From Bacteroidales bacterium (GTDB lineage: Bacteria; Bacteroidota; Bacteroidia; Bacteroidales; Muribaculaceae), in assembly GCA_019416285.1 (NCBI GenBank), contig DXXM01000004.1, forward strand, positions 38,045-102,044: a stretch of 64,000 nt of DNA, read 5' to 3'. A model generated the notes under the pieces. That model saw nothing but the letters and a program-made list of their open reading frames with translations, was not told the origin of the DNA and ran no database searches. The translations under genes were made by a program, and so were the position numbers. Shown here one piece after another: positions 7,995-16,512 of this stretch; the first letter of the stretch is position 1, and every line of letters starts with the position of its first letter.

Positions 7995-9027
7995 ATAGTT
8001 TAGTTGAAATGTTGAGCATTATTGTAGTAGCGCCCGTGTGTGGCTGGGAGAGTGCGAGGCCGAGGCCGAAATTGCGGACACTGAAACCGGCGCAGGCCGA
8101 GAAACCCGACAGGAAACTGCGTTTGTAGGTCGACATGTCGGTGCGGGTCTTGTAGTTGTAGCCTATGCCGATGTGAAACCTGTCGCTCGGCACGAAGTCG
8201 GCGGCGAAGATGAGGTGGCGCATGAGGTTCGAGCCGAAGCTGTCCTTGATGACCGGTGTCGAGTTCTCGGAGCCGTCGCCGTTGTCGTAGAAAGGCAGAT
8301 GCCATTTAGTAAGATTCCAGGCGGTGATTGACCAGTTGACTGGAAGTGTGCCGAAGGATTTCGAGATGCCGAGGCGGATGTCGACGGGCAGACGGTCGTA
8401 GCGCTCGTGGAAGCGCTTTACCTGGCCTCCGAGATTGGCTACCACTGCCGAGAAGGAGAGGTTGCTCTCAGGGTCGAAATAGTTTACGCCGAGGTCCGTG
8501 GCAAGCGCCGTGGCGGAGTAGGCATCGTAGCTCGAATAGATGAACTTCAGCGTGATACCACCGCGCCAACGGTCCGTGATGTCGTGGGCATACATGCCGC
8601 TGAACACCATGTCCTTCGGCGAAAATTCTCCGGTGAGAGTGCCGTTGATGTCGGCGCCCTTGATGGATCCGTAGCCGAAATACTGGACTCCGGCAAGCCA
8701 GGCTCCGTGGTCACCTGCGCGGCGACCGAATTTCACTCCCGCGAAGTTGCTGTCGCCGACATAGCGCATATAGTTCGCCCCGAGCTGCATCTCGACTTCC
8801 GCGCCGAGCAGTCCGGGGTTCTGGTCTATGCTGTTGATGTCGTCCTCGATGGCAGTGATGTTGACTCCGCCGAGGCCGTAGGCGAGCGTCGACGAGGGGA
8901 TGTTCAGGAAGCTGTAGGCTGACGATGAGTCCTGGGCCAGCGCTACGTTGAGCGCCGAGACGAGGATTGCGGCTACCGTGGCCGCGAGCCCGCGCAGTGG
9001 ATTATTTTTGTGGAGAAATATTGACAT
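7984..9027 (-). CDS. porQ: Type IX secretion accessory protein PorQ
   Basis: A 347-residue outer-membrane-type protein with an N-terminal signal peptide (residues about 1-31, ending ALAQ) and a beta-barrel-like sequence with alternating aromatic strands. The SAYSFLNIPSS N-terminus and the DQNPGLL segment are typical of PorQ, which works with PorZ and PorV in the cell-surface attachment complex of type IX secretion. It heads the porQ-cmk-ispH operon and has its own promoter at 9193-9223, leaving a leader of about 160 bases. Its presence implies a T9SS, relevant to the 31-kb surface protein. Confidence 0.85.
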   Translation of the reverse strand: MSIFLHKNNPLRGLAATVAAILVSALNVALAQDSSSAYSFLNIPSSTLAYGLGGVNITAIEDDINSIDQNPGLLGAEVEMQLGANYMRYVGDSNFAGVKFGRRAGDHGAWLAGVQYFGYGSIKGADINGTLTGEFSPKDMVFSGMYAHDITDRWRGGITLKFIYSSYDAYSATALATDLGVNYFDPESNLSFSAVVANLGGQVKRFHERYDRLPVDIRLGISKSFGTLPVNWSITAWNLTKWHLPFYDNGDGSENSTPVIKDSFGSNLMRHLIFAADFVPSDRFHIGIGYNYKTRTDMSTYKRSFLSGFSACAGFSVRNFGLGLALSQPHTGATTIMLNISTKLYEF

Positions 9028-9192
9028 GTGGTTGACTGGTGCTTCGTGGAGGAGCGTGTGGCCTCCCTCTTATATAAACGCTCCGCGTCGCGCATTATTA
9101 TGCGGGGAGGCGCGTTTGCGGGAAGTTTCTATAACGGGTTGCGCATGTGGGCGGGAAGAGTGTCGGATTGAGCCGGTTGGTCAAAATGTCAA

Positions 9193-9223
9193 CAAAGCTA
9201 AAACAAATGTAATCAATCACAAA
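9193..9223 (-). promoter_or_regulatory. porQ promoter
   Basis: On the minus strand TTTG (9223-9220) and TAGCTTTG (9200-9193) are spaced by 19 bases, a full consensus match. It lies back to back with the TonB-like gene's promoter. Confidence 0.65.
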
Positions 9224-9226
9224 ATA

Positions 9227-9258
9227 GTTGCAGACGCGCTCTCTGATGACTAATTTTG
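9227..9258 (+). promoter_or_regulatory. Promoter of the TonB-like gene
   Basis: GTTG (9227-9230), a 20-base spacer, then TAATTTTG (9251-9258). The leader to the ATG at 9282 would be about 20 bases. Confidence 0.6.
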
Positions 9259-9281
9259 TTTCGCCACATTAGTTTATCCGT

Positions 9282-9731
9282 ATGCTTAAATTTTTACCTA
9301 AAATCATTCTCCTCCCTCTCATCGCTGTCCTTTTTGCCCACTACGGGTATGCCGACACGCGTAAAAAGCATATCGCCGATGTGACAGAGTCGCCGCAAGA
9401 GCGGAAATCGATAGATGTCTACGGTTACGATAGTGTCGATATCCATCCCTCTTTCCCTGGCGGCGAGATTGCTCTCGTCAGTTTCATCAACGATGAGCGG
9501 CGTTACCCCAAGCGTGCTTACCGAGAGGGCATCGAAGGCAGAGTCCTTTGCAGTTTCATCGTCAATGCCGACGGCTCGCTTTCGCATATCTCCGTGATAA
9601 GGGGGGTCGAAGAGTCGCTTAACCGCGAAGCTGTCAGAATCCTTTCGAAAATGCCCAACTGGGTCGCAGGCGAGAAGGACGAGACTCCGGTCCCGGTCTA
9701 CTGCATCCTGCCTATTCCGTTCCGCCTCTGA
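9282..9731 (+). CDS. TonB C-terminal domain protein
   Basis: A 149-residue exported protein: signal peptide or anchor at residues 1-24, then a TonB-type C-terminal domain at about 55-145. The domain shows FPGGEIALVSFI, RYPKRAYREGIEGRVLCSFIV and SLNREAVRILSKMPNW, the usual order. TonB C-terminal domains contact outer-membrane receptors, and this periplasmic form without a long Pro-rich linker may be an accessory energy transducer or a stand-alone binding protein. ExbB/ExbD genes are not nearby. It converges with the EamA gene. Confidence 0.8.
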   Translation: MLKFLPKIILLPLIAVLFAHYGYADTRKKHIADVTESPQERKSIDVYGYDSVDIHPSFPGGEIALVSFINDERRYPKRAYREGIEGRVLCSFIVNADGSLSHISVIRGVEESLNREAVRILSKMPNWVAGEKDETPVPVYCILPIPFRL

Positions 9732-9758
9732 GCTTTCTGCCCGGCGCTGTCCCGAGTC

Positions 9759-10679
9759 TCACTTCGGGTCGGCGCCGGCGGGCTGTCTGGCGGCCTTGCT
9801 GATGGTCACGAGGTAGACGCCGGAGAATATGAGGGCCACGGCTATCACCTTGACCGGTGTGAAGCGGTCGAGTCCGAGATAGACGCCGATGAGCGAGGCC
9901 ACGATGGGCTGCACATAGTTATACATGCCCACCAGCGTGGGGCGCAGGTTTTTCTGTCCTATCATGATGAGGATGTAGGCGAGGAAGGTGGCTACGACCA
10001 CCACGTATGCCACGCCGCCGATTTCCACGGCCGTCATCGCTTTCCAGTCAATGAGGGTCCATTCGCGCCACGAGATTGTGATGGCCACCACGGAGGCGAA
10101 GGTAAACATCCATTTCATGAGGGTGAATACCGAATATTTTCTGATGAAATTCTTATAGAGTGTGAGATAGAGCGCATAGCTGAACTGTGCGGTCAGCACG
10201 AGCATGTCGCCGAGCTGCGGATTGTCGCCCTTGATGGCGGAGGCGGCGCTTCCCAGCACCAGCAGAAGCGCTCCCGAGGCTCCGAGTACGATTCCGCCTG
10301 CTTTTTTCCACGTGATAGGCTCCCGGAGGATTATCGCCGCGAGTATCATAACCCACATAGGCATTGTGGTGGTGATGATGGATGCCTCGCCGGGCGATGT
10401 GAAGCCTAAGCCGAAGATGTAGCACCCCTGGTTGCACACTATACCCAGCATGCCGGCTCCGGCGAGTTTCAGAAGGTCGCGTCCGGGCACCTTCTGGTAG
10501 GGCACGAAGAGCGAGGCTATCCAGAAGAGGATGGCGGCTCCTATGATTCGGAAATTTGTCATCAGAAGCGGTGTCACTACACCGGCTGCCATGGCTATCT
10601 TGGCTATCGGAGCCATGAGGCCCCACGTAACATTGGCTCCTACCATCGCCAGATGCCCTTTGATCTTGAATTCTTTCAT
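9759..10679 (-). CDS. EamA-family (DMT) membrane transporter
   Basis: A 306-residue protein with about ten hydrophobic segments arranged as two EamA halves, the first opening with HLAMVGANVTWGL. Segments such as FTSPGEASIITTTMPMW and LVGMYNYVQPIVASLIG are characteristic. DMT exporters move amino acids, nucleotides or other metabolites across the inner membrane; the substrate cannot be read from sequence. Transcription probably starts from the promoter at 10751-10781, and a palindrome near the start site could be an operator. Confidence 0.85.
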   Translation of the reverse strand: MKEFKIKGHLAMVGANVTWGLMAPIAKIAMAAGVVTPLLMTNFRIIGAAILFWIASLFVPYQKVPGRDLLKLAGAGMLGIVCNQGCYIFGLGFTSPGEASIITTTMPMWVMILAAIILREPITWKKAGGIVLGASGALLLVLGSAASAIKGDNPQLGDMLVLTAQFSYALYLTLYKNFIRKYSVFTLMKWMFTFASVVAITISWREWTLIDWKAMTAVEIGGVAYVVVVATFLAYILIMIGQKNLRPTLVGMYNYVQPIVASLIGVYLGLDRFTPVKVIAVALIFSGVYLVTISKAARQPAGADPK

Positions 10680-10750
10680 CTTTAGGTGGTTTATCCGGGA
10701 TTTTAGGCTAATTTTGCGGCGTGGGAAACGCCGTTTCCGAAAATCCGGCG

Positions 10751-10781
10751 CAAAAGTATAACAAAAGCTACAGATTACAAA
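10751..10781 (-). promoter_or_regulatory. Promoter of the EamA transporter gene
   Basis: On the minus strand TTTG (10781-10778) and TACTTTTG (10758-10751) are spaced by 19 bases. The inverted repeat GGAAAC-GCC-GTTTCC at 10724-10738 lies just downstream of the expected start point. Confidence 0.6.
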
Positions 10782-10784
10782 ATT

Positions 10785-11564
10785 ATGTCTACTAAATCAT
10801 CCCTCCTCTCCCGGTCGTGGCTTAATATTCTTGCTGACAGAGCGGAATATGCTGTGATGTTCACCTCGCGCGGCGATACCGGCGATGCGGCTGACCCGTA
10901 TTCGGCGTTCAGCCTCTGCCACTACACCGGCGACACCCCGCGACACGTGGCCCATTGCCGCGGGATGCTCGCCGATGCCCTCGGCATTGATGTCAGTTGC
11001 ATCATCGTGCCTCGGCAGACCCACTCGACGCGGGTTGTGACCATTGATTCTCTTCCAGTCAGCGACGCGGCGATTGAGGGGGCTGACGGAGTGGTGACCA
11101 CGTTGCGCGATGTGGCTGTCGGAGTGTCCACGGCCGATTGTGTCCCGGTCATAGCCGTGGACTCTGTGGCTGGAGTGGCCGGAGCTTTCCACGCCGGGTG
11201 GCGCGGGGCGGTGGGAGGCATTGTCGGCTCCGGAATTGAGGCCATGACCGCCGCCGGAGCTCTCGCCGGAAGAATCGAGGCTTATATCGGCCTTTCGATA
11301 TGCTGTTCCTGCTTTGAGGTGGGAGAGGAGGTGGCCGCCTTTTTCCCTGAGGAGTTTGTGGTGAGAAAGGAGGAATGGCCTAAGCCTCATGTCGACCTCC
11401 CTGCCTACGTCGAAAGCCGCTTGGTTAAAGCGGGCGTTGTCGCCGGTAATATAAGGAGTTTTGCCTGTGAAATGTGTACCCGTTGCCATCCTGATAAGTA
11501 TTTTTCGGCACGTGCGGCAGGCATTGCTTCCGGACGCAATTTTACGTTTGCAATCCTGCGGTGA
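10785..11564 (+). CDS. pgeF: Peptidoglycan editing factor PgeF (YfiH/laccase-domain family)
   Basis: A 259-residue protein of the YfiH family. Metal ligands are in PRQTHSTRV (His), STADCVPV (Cys) and AFHAGWRG (His), in the usual order, and the C-terminal CEMCTRCHPDKYFS segment is also typical. PgeF hydrolyses wrongly built muropeptide precursors, and relatives were earlier called polyphenol oxidases. It diverges from the EamA gene, and the 466 bases that follow lead to dnaA. Confidence 0.9.
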   Translation: MSTKSSLLSRSWLNILADRAEYAVMFTSRGDTGDAADPYSAFSLCHYTGDTPRHVAHCRGMLADALGIDVSCIIVPRQTHSTRVVTIDSLPVSDAAIEGADGVVTTLRDVAVGVSTADCVPVIAVDSVAGVAGAFHAGWRGAVGGIVGSGIEAMTAAGALAGRIEAYIGLSICCSCFEVGEEVAAFFPEEFVVRKEEWPKPHVDLPAYVESRLVKAGVVAGNIRSFACEMCTRCHPDKYFSARAAGIASGRNFTFAILR

Positions 11565-12030
11565 CGACTTCTGCTGTGCATGGATAAAAGGCAGCTTATT
11601 TAGAATGATTATAAATAATGTTTTTGTTTGCATTTTATACCAGATGTGCCACAGAACTCCGATTTTCAGTGATTTTATAGAGCGATTCCATTCCGAACAC
11701 ACATGCAGCTTTAGTAGAAATGTAAATACTAACACGTTGTAACATAGTTAATTATTATCTATGGCTAAAGTGAAACTTTAAGTAATAGACCGTGTTACTC
11801 ATAAATAACTGAAATTCAGTTAGCTGCAAATTATTTGAAACTTCCAAATAAAAAAGAGCTTGCCTGAACAAAATGTTTTTTGGAAATTTGCATAGACAGA
11901 AAGCACAAAGTTGACAAACACATAAAGCGGAATTCAATAAAACTCCCTCTGTTCCTTAATATAAATAGGTACACTGACCGCCGGGCTTCAATACTTGCGC
12001 TTGATTGAAATATATCTACCGAACTGACAA
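11565..12030 (+). other. Intergenic region upstream of dnaA
   Basis: An AT-rich 466-base stretch with no convincing gene; short minus-strand frames here have poor coding character. It contains a perfect palindrome, TAACTGAA-A-TTCAGTTA, at 11806-11822. No clear cluster of TTATCCACA-type DnaA boxes was seen, so there is no support for an origin here. No full-consensus promoter for dnaA was found. Confidence 0.5.
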
Positions 12031-13422
12031 ATGCAAAACGAATACTCACAGAAATGGGATAAATGTCTTGAAATCATTCAGGACATTATTCCGGCCGAAC
12101 AATTCAAATCTTGGTTCAGCCCGCTGACATTCCGGCGGGTTGAAGGCGACATGCTGACCATAAGCTGTCCCACCGAGTATTTTGCAGAGCAGCTTGAAGA
12201 GAGGTATATCAATGTGTTGGGCAAGACGCTCAAGCGCGTGTTCGGGTCAAGCATCCGCCTGACCTATGAGTTCCCTGTTGTGGCCAACGACCCCGCCTCG
12301 CAGATGTCGGTTGGCAGTGCCCATCCCAGTCAGGCTGTAAAGCCTATGCACGGCGCAACCTCCAATCCCTTTAAGGAACAGATTGTCGAGGATATCGACT
12401 CGCAGCTCAACCCCGATTATACCTTTGAGAACTACTGCATCAGCCCGAGCAACAAGGTGGCTCGCTCAATCGGTGAGGCCATTGCCAATGACCCGAAGCT
12501 CCAGACTTTCAACCCACTCTTCGTTTTCGGCCCCTGCGGTGTCGGCAAGACCCATCTCATCCAGGCTATCGGCATCCGAATCAAGGAGCAGAATCCGCGT
12601 GCCCGTGTGCTCTATATCACGGCCCGTCTTTTCGAAAGCCAGTACACTGCCGCCGTTCAGCGCAGCAAGGTCAACGAGTTTGTCAACTTCTATCAGAGTA
12701 TCGACACCCTCATTATCGATGATATTCAGGATTTCATCGGCAAGGAGAAAACCCAAAAGACATTCTACCATATCTTCAACCATCTCAAGCAAAACCACCG
12801 TCAGCTCATCATGTCGAGCGACTGCTCTCCCTCCGAAATGGAAGGCATGCAGGACCGCTTGCTCTCGCGTTTCAAGTGGGGTATGACCGCCAAACTTGAG
12901 CGCCCCGACTTCGAGCTTCGCCGCGATGTGCTCACTCAGAAGGCCCTGCGCGACGGTCTCAAGCTCCCCGAGGATGTGATGGACTATATCGCTTCGAATG
13001 TCACCGACAGCATCCGTGAACTCGAGGGAGTGGTCGTGTCGCTTCTCGCACATGCCACCTTCCTTGACCGCGAGATTACCGTAGACCTTGCACGCCGGGT
13101 GCTCTCTAATGCCGTCAAGCTCAACAAGCGCGTAATCAATTTCGAATCAATCGCCCGCACCGTCAGCGACTTCTACAATATCGAGGTGGATCAGATTTTC
13201 ACCAAGTCGCGCAAGCGCGAGGTATCCGATGCCCGTCAGATGGTGATGTATCTCGCCAAGAAGCATACCAAAATGCCTTTGAAGGCAATCGGCGCGCGTC
13301 TGTCGCGTACCCACGCCACCGTCCTCTACGCCTGCCGCCTCATCGACGAGCGTCTCCCCCTTGAAAAGAAGCTCTACGACGACCTCGCCAAAATCGAAAG
13401 CGAGCTCCTCAGCGTCGGATAA
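12031..13422 (+). CDS. dnaA: Chromosomal replication initiator protein DnaA
   Basis: A 463-residue initiator that binds oriC, melts it and loads DnaB. Domain I is at about 1-85 (SWFSPLTF), a short linker at 86-125, and the AAA+ domain III from 126 with Walker A GPCGVGKT (167-174) and Walker B LIIDDIQ (227-233). Domain IV at the C-terminus carries the DNA-binding signature LSRTHATVLYACR. Length is normal. dnaN and recF are not adjacent, which is common in Bacteroidota. Confidence 0.97.
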   Translation: MQNEYSQKWDKCLEIIQDIIPAEQFKSWFSPLTFRRVEGDMLTISCPTEYFAEQLEERYINVLGKTLKRVFGSSIRLTYEFPVVANDPASQMSVGSAHPSQAVKPMHGATSNPFKEQIVEDIDSQLNPDYTFENYCISPSNKVARSIGEAIANDPKLQTFNPLFVFGPCGVGKTHLIQAIGIRIKEQNPRARVLYITARLFESQYTAAVQRSKVNEFVNFYQSIDTLIIDDIQDFIGKEKTQKTFYHIFNHLKQNHRQLIMSSDCSPSEMEGMQDRLLSRFKWGMTAKLERPDFELRRDVLTQKALRDGLKLPEDVMDYIASNVTDSIRELEGVVVSLLAHATFLDREITVDLARRVLSNAVKLNKRVINFESIARTVSDFYNIEVDQIFTKSRKREVSDARQMVMYLAKKHTKMPLKAIGARLSRTHATVLYACRLIDERLPLEKKLYDDLAKIESELLSVG

Positions 13423-13465
13423 ACGCATTGACTCCGGACGCCGCCCGCGGCGTAAGCCGGACAAT

Positions 13466-13516
13466 AAATCACCGGGGCCGATTGAAATCCATCAATCGGC
13501 CCCGGTGATTTTTTTA
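13466..13516 (+). terminator. Strong terminator after dnaA
   Basis: A 20-base-pair perfect stem (13466-13485 with 13492-13511, core ACCGGGGCCGATTGA) with a 6-base loop is followed by Ts. Because T- and A-tracts flank both sides, it could also stop the leftward gene at 13578. Confidence 0.9.
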
Positions 13517-13577
13517 TGTATTTTTGATTTGTGTGGACTGTTTGCTTTTCATCCGGCATAGGCCACATGCGGTGTCT

Positions 13578-14054
13578 CTACAAGTCATCGTACTGAGGGA
13601 TTCCGGTGAGGAACCTGTAGCGCCCCGTGGTGTCGTCGAGGCGACAGCAGTAGTGGTGGAGGCCGTTGCTCACAGTGAGGTAACGGACTTTGAGCACGAG
13701 GCTGTAGCGTGCTATCTGATTGAATACTTCCTGCGTGATAGGGATATGTGGCGCCTTGTATTCGACTATCATTACTGGCTGGCCGTGGCGGTCGTGGACC
13801 ACCGTGTCGCAGCGTTTCGACGTCCCGTTGAGCGTTACGGCAATTTCATTGCCCATCAGTCCCGCGGGATAGCCCAGCTCGCTTTGCAGAAACGATGTGA
13901 AATGCTGTCTGACCCACTCCTCGGGTGTCAGCACGAGCCATTTTCCGCGCAGCGGGTCAAAGACCTCGTCGCCTTTCGTGCCGTGGCGCAGGCGCAGGCG
14001 TGCCGGCGGGAGATTGAGGGGGCGAATGGGGGCCGGGGAGTGTGGAGGGTTCAT
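13578..14054 (-). CDS. Stand-alone HsdR N-terminal nuclease-like protein
   Basis: A 158-residue protein matching only the N-terminal nuclease domain of type I restriction HsdR subunits. The PD-(D/E)xK core is visible: Asp83 (RCDTVV), then Glu98 and Lys100 (IVEYKAP). There is no helicase domain and no hsdM or hsdS gene near, so it is not a working restriction system. It is divergent from holA, a pairing seen in other Bacteroidetes as I recall. Its job is unknown; DNA repair or RNA processing are possible. Confidence 0.8.
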   Translation of the reverse strand: MNPPHSPAPIRPLNLPPARLRLRHGTKGDEVFDPLRGKWLVLTPEEWVRQHFTSFLQSELGYPAGLMGNEIAVTLNGTSKRCDTVVHDRHGQPVMIVEYKAPHIPITQEVFNQIARYSLVLKVRYLTVSNGLHHYCCRLDDTTGRYRFLTGIPQYDDL

Positions 14055-14182
14055 ATCTGTCGTGAATTTTCGACAAAGTTAGCAAAATCCGTCAAATTTA
14101 TGTAAATTTACACTCTGAAACCTCCTGCTCCGATAGCGGGTACAGAGTCTATACGCTTGTCAATCTGATAAATCAATCCGAA

Positions 14183-15217
14183 ATGGCCTCGTCAACACCG
14201 ACATACTCCGAACTCCGGCGCCAACTCGCCGCCAAGACATCGCTCGCCCCGGTCTATCTTCTCCACGGCGAGGAGGGTTACTATATCGACGAGCTCGTGA
14301 AGGATTTTGAGGCGCTGGTGCCCGAGGAGGAACGTGATTTCAACCTCTACGTGCTTTATGCGCCGGAATCCGGCGTTGAGACCGTCATGGACGTGTGTCA
14401 CCGCTACCCGATGATGGCCGAGAGGCAGGTGGTGATTGTCAAGGAGGCGCAGGCCATCCGCGCCGACCAGCTCAACAGGCTCCACAGCTATGTCGAGAGG
14501 CCCAATCCCACAACCGTGCTCGTAATCTCCTGCCGCGGAGCGCAGGCCAAGGGAAAAGAACTGCTTGCCGCGGTGAAGAAAAACGGCGTGATTTTCGAGT
14601 CGAAGCGCCTCAGCGAGCGCAATATCCTTCCTGTCATCTCTGATTTGATAAAAGAGAAGAAGCTGAGTGTCGACCCTAAGGCCCTCTCGATGCTGCGCGA
14701 CTACATCGGCGTAGACTTGGCGCGTCTCTATAACGAAATCGATAAACTCGCGCTTATTCTCGGTCCGCGGGCCATGATTACCCCCGAGGCTATCGAGCGC
14801 AACATCGGCATATCGAAGGATTACAACAACTTTGAGCTCATCGACGCCATCAACAGCCGAAATGCGGCCAAGGCCTTTGCCATAGCGGAATATTTCCGCA
14901 ACAATCCGAAAAACAATCCCACGGTCATGACCGTGTCGTCGCTTTTCAACCAGTTTTCTAACCTCCTGATTTATCATTACACGCGCGACAAGTCGCAGAG
15001 CGGCTATCTCGATGCTCTTGGGCTGAAATCTCCCTGGGCGCTGAAAGGCTACGAAACCGCCGCCCGAAACTACAACGTCCGCCAGACCATCGAGATAATA
15101 TCCGCCATCCGCGAGTTCGACACCCGCAGCAAGGGCATCGACTCCCGTCAGAACGAATATGACCTCCTGAAAGACCTCATATTCCACATCCTCACCGCCC
15201 GCGGCTTCATCGGCTGA
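14183..15217 (+). CDS. holA: DNA polymerase III subunit delta
   Basis: A 344-residue clamp-loader subunit that opens the beta clamp. Features include YLLHGEEGYYIDELV near residue 22, the RYPMMAERQVVIVKEA block, and the IEIISAIREFDTRSKGID segment near the C-terminus with a final LIFHILT helix. Length is typical of HolA (about 340). The gene starts 128 bases from the divergent nuclease-like gene. Confidence 0.92.
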   Translation: MASSTPTYSELRRQLAAKTSLAPVYLLHGEEGYYIDELVKDFEALVPEEERDFNLYVLYAPESGVETVMDVCHRYPMMAERQVVIVKEAQAIRADQLNRLHSYVERPNPTTVLVISCRGAQAKGKELLAAVKKNGVIFESKRLSERNILPVISDLIKEKKLSVDPKALSMLRDYIGVDLARLYNEIDKLALILGPRAMITPEAIERNIGISKDYNNFELIDAINSRNAAKAFAIAEYFRNNPKNNPTVMTVSSLFNQFSNLLIYHYTRDKSQSGYLDALGLKSPWALKGYETAARNYNVRQTIEIISAIREFDTRSKGIDSRQNEYDLLKDLIFHILTARGFIG

Positions 15218-15276
15218 TTTCCACACAACCGGTTCTCTCTTTTACCTGACATAAAGTTATTGGTGGCGGAGGCTAA

Positions 15277-15798
15277 TCAGAGGCCTGAGCCGATAACGAT
15301 GTCTATGTCAGACCCCTTGGGGCTCTTGATGGTGAGCGATGCTCCCCGCATCGTAACGACGGCATTTTGCAATTCTTCTTTTATGTTTTTGTCGCAAGTC
15401 ATAGAGATTATGCCAACATCCCCTGCGTAACCGCTCATAAGCACCATCAGACAGTCATATCTGTTGTAGGCAGTCGGGGTAGCATAGATAAAAGCGGATA
15501 CTAGATTGTTATTGGCGCCGTTAATCATATACTCCAAAGGCACCTCGTTCAGTATGGTGTACACAGCGTTGCCCGTCTGAAGAATCCCCGCGGCATCGAG
15601 GCTGGTGGCGGAGGCCATTCCTACGACAGCTATGCTGTCGGCTGCAGAATTGTAGTTTATCGATGATGTCTTGGGTATTTCAGTCTGCGATATATTAGGA
15701 ACATTGCAGAGCGCACGATATGCTTCCGGAAGGCTCATGGCCGAAACGCCTGTCAGTGTTGCAAACAATACGGCAATCGTAAGAAGTATTCTTTTCAT
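15277..15798 (-). CDS. Secreted DUF4252/DUF6108-like hypothetical protein
   Basis: A 173-residue exported protein with a signal peptide (MKRILLTIAVLFATLTGVSA). The mature part is small and mixed alpha/beta, with SIAVVGMASATSLDAAG and ISMTCDKNIKEELQN. It loosely resembles small Bacteroidales-specific secreted families, but I am not sure of the family. The start at 15798 is preferred over 15804 because it gives a clean signal peptide. No operon partner is present. Confidence 0.65.
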   Translation of the reverse strand: MKRILLTIAVLFATLTGVSAMSLPEAYRALCNVPNISQTEIPKTSSINYNSAADSIAVVGMASATSLDAAGILQTGNAVYTILNEVPLEYMINGANNNLVSAFIYATPTAYNRYDCLMVLMSGYAGDVGIISMTCDKNIKEELQNAVVTMRGASLTIKSPKGSDIDIVIGSGL

Positions 15799-15964
15799 AA
15801 TCATATTTTTACTTATAAACCTTGATTTCAGCCGTATTGTTCAAAAAAATCACTGCTATCAGATAAAAGTCTTTTCCGTTTGCGAGCCCGTCCGCACAAC
15901 GCTCCGACATCTTTCCGAATTTTGGGTTATGGTGCGGGGTGGGGTGAATTTAATTTAACGAAAA

Positions 15965-15996
15965 TTTGGATATTAGGGCATTGCTTTGTAATTTTG
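15965..15996 (+). promoter_or_regulatory. Promoter of the Fur-family gene
   Basis: TTTG (15965-15968), a 20-base spacer and TAATTTTG (15989-15996), a full match. The gene's ATG at 16004 is only 8 bases after the -7 element, so the message would be leaderless or nearly so. Confidence 0.75.
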
Positions 15997-16003
15997 TCGA
16001 TTG

Positions 16004-16465
16004 ATGAATGAGGAAAAGCGAAAAACGGAGGCCGAGGGCAAACTGCTTCATTATATGTCGCAGCACCGCCTGCGCCGCACCCCTGAACGCATGATGATTC
16101 TCGGGAAAGTCGTGGAGTTCCGCGGTAGTTTCACACCGGGCGCACTGCTCGCCTCGCTTGCCGAAAATGGATTTCATCTCAGTCAGGGCACCGTCTACAA
16201 CACTCTGAAACTCTTCGAGGCCGCAGGAGTGGTGCGCAGACGTCCGGCCGACAATGGCGTGGACACCTACGAGTGTGCCTCCCGTGCCGACGAGCATCTT
16301 ACCCTCGTGTGTTCGCGCTGCGGGCGCACAAAGGAAATCAAGGATGCCGAACTGGTGAAAATCCTGAAACTGCGCCGCTATCCCTCCTTTGTCATGAGTG
16401 GCTTTGACCTCTATGTCCACGGGCTTTGCTCACGTTGCCGCGGAGGAGGCAGGGTCAGAAAATAA
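16004..16465 (+). CDS. Fur-family transcriptional regulator
   Basis: A 153-residue metalloregulator. The N-terminal winged helix (about 15-85) includes RRTPERMMIL and SQGTVYNTLKLFE, and the C-terminal metal-binding part has two CxxC pairs (VCSRCGRT and LCSRCRGG) expected to hold structural zinc. The histidine-rich metal-sensing stretch of classical Fur is weak here, so the sensed metal or peroxide cannot be told. It is followed 48 bases later by purA. The start (TTG 16001 or ATG 16004) favours the ATG. Confidence 0.85.
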   Translation: MNEEKRKTEAEGKLLHYMSQHRLRRTPERMMILGKVVEFRGSFTPGALLASLAENGFHLSQGTVYNTLKLFEAAGVVRRRPADNGVDTYECASRADEHLTLVCSRCGRTKEIKDAELVKILKLRRYPSFVMSGFDLYVHGLCSRCRGGGRVRK

Positions 16466-16512
16466 ACCGATAACAAACATTTCACAATAAACAAACAAAG
16501 AATCTCAGTAAC

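Noticed and set aside
11565..12030. Replication origin beside dnaA
   Set aside because: No cluster of DnaA boxes or typical AT-rich unwinding repeats was seen.
11831..12049. A 72-codon minus-strand frame across the dnaA start
   Set aside because: It overlaps the dnaA N-terminus and has poor coding character.
13578..14054. Type I restriction system
   Set aside because: Only the nuclease domain is present; no helicase, methylase or specificity subunit is near.
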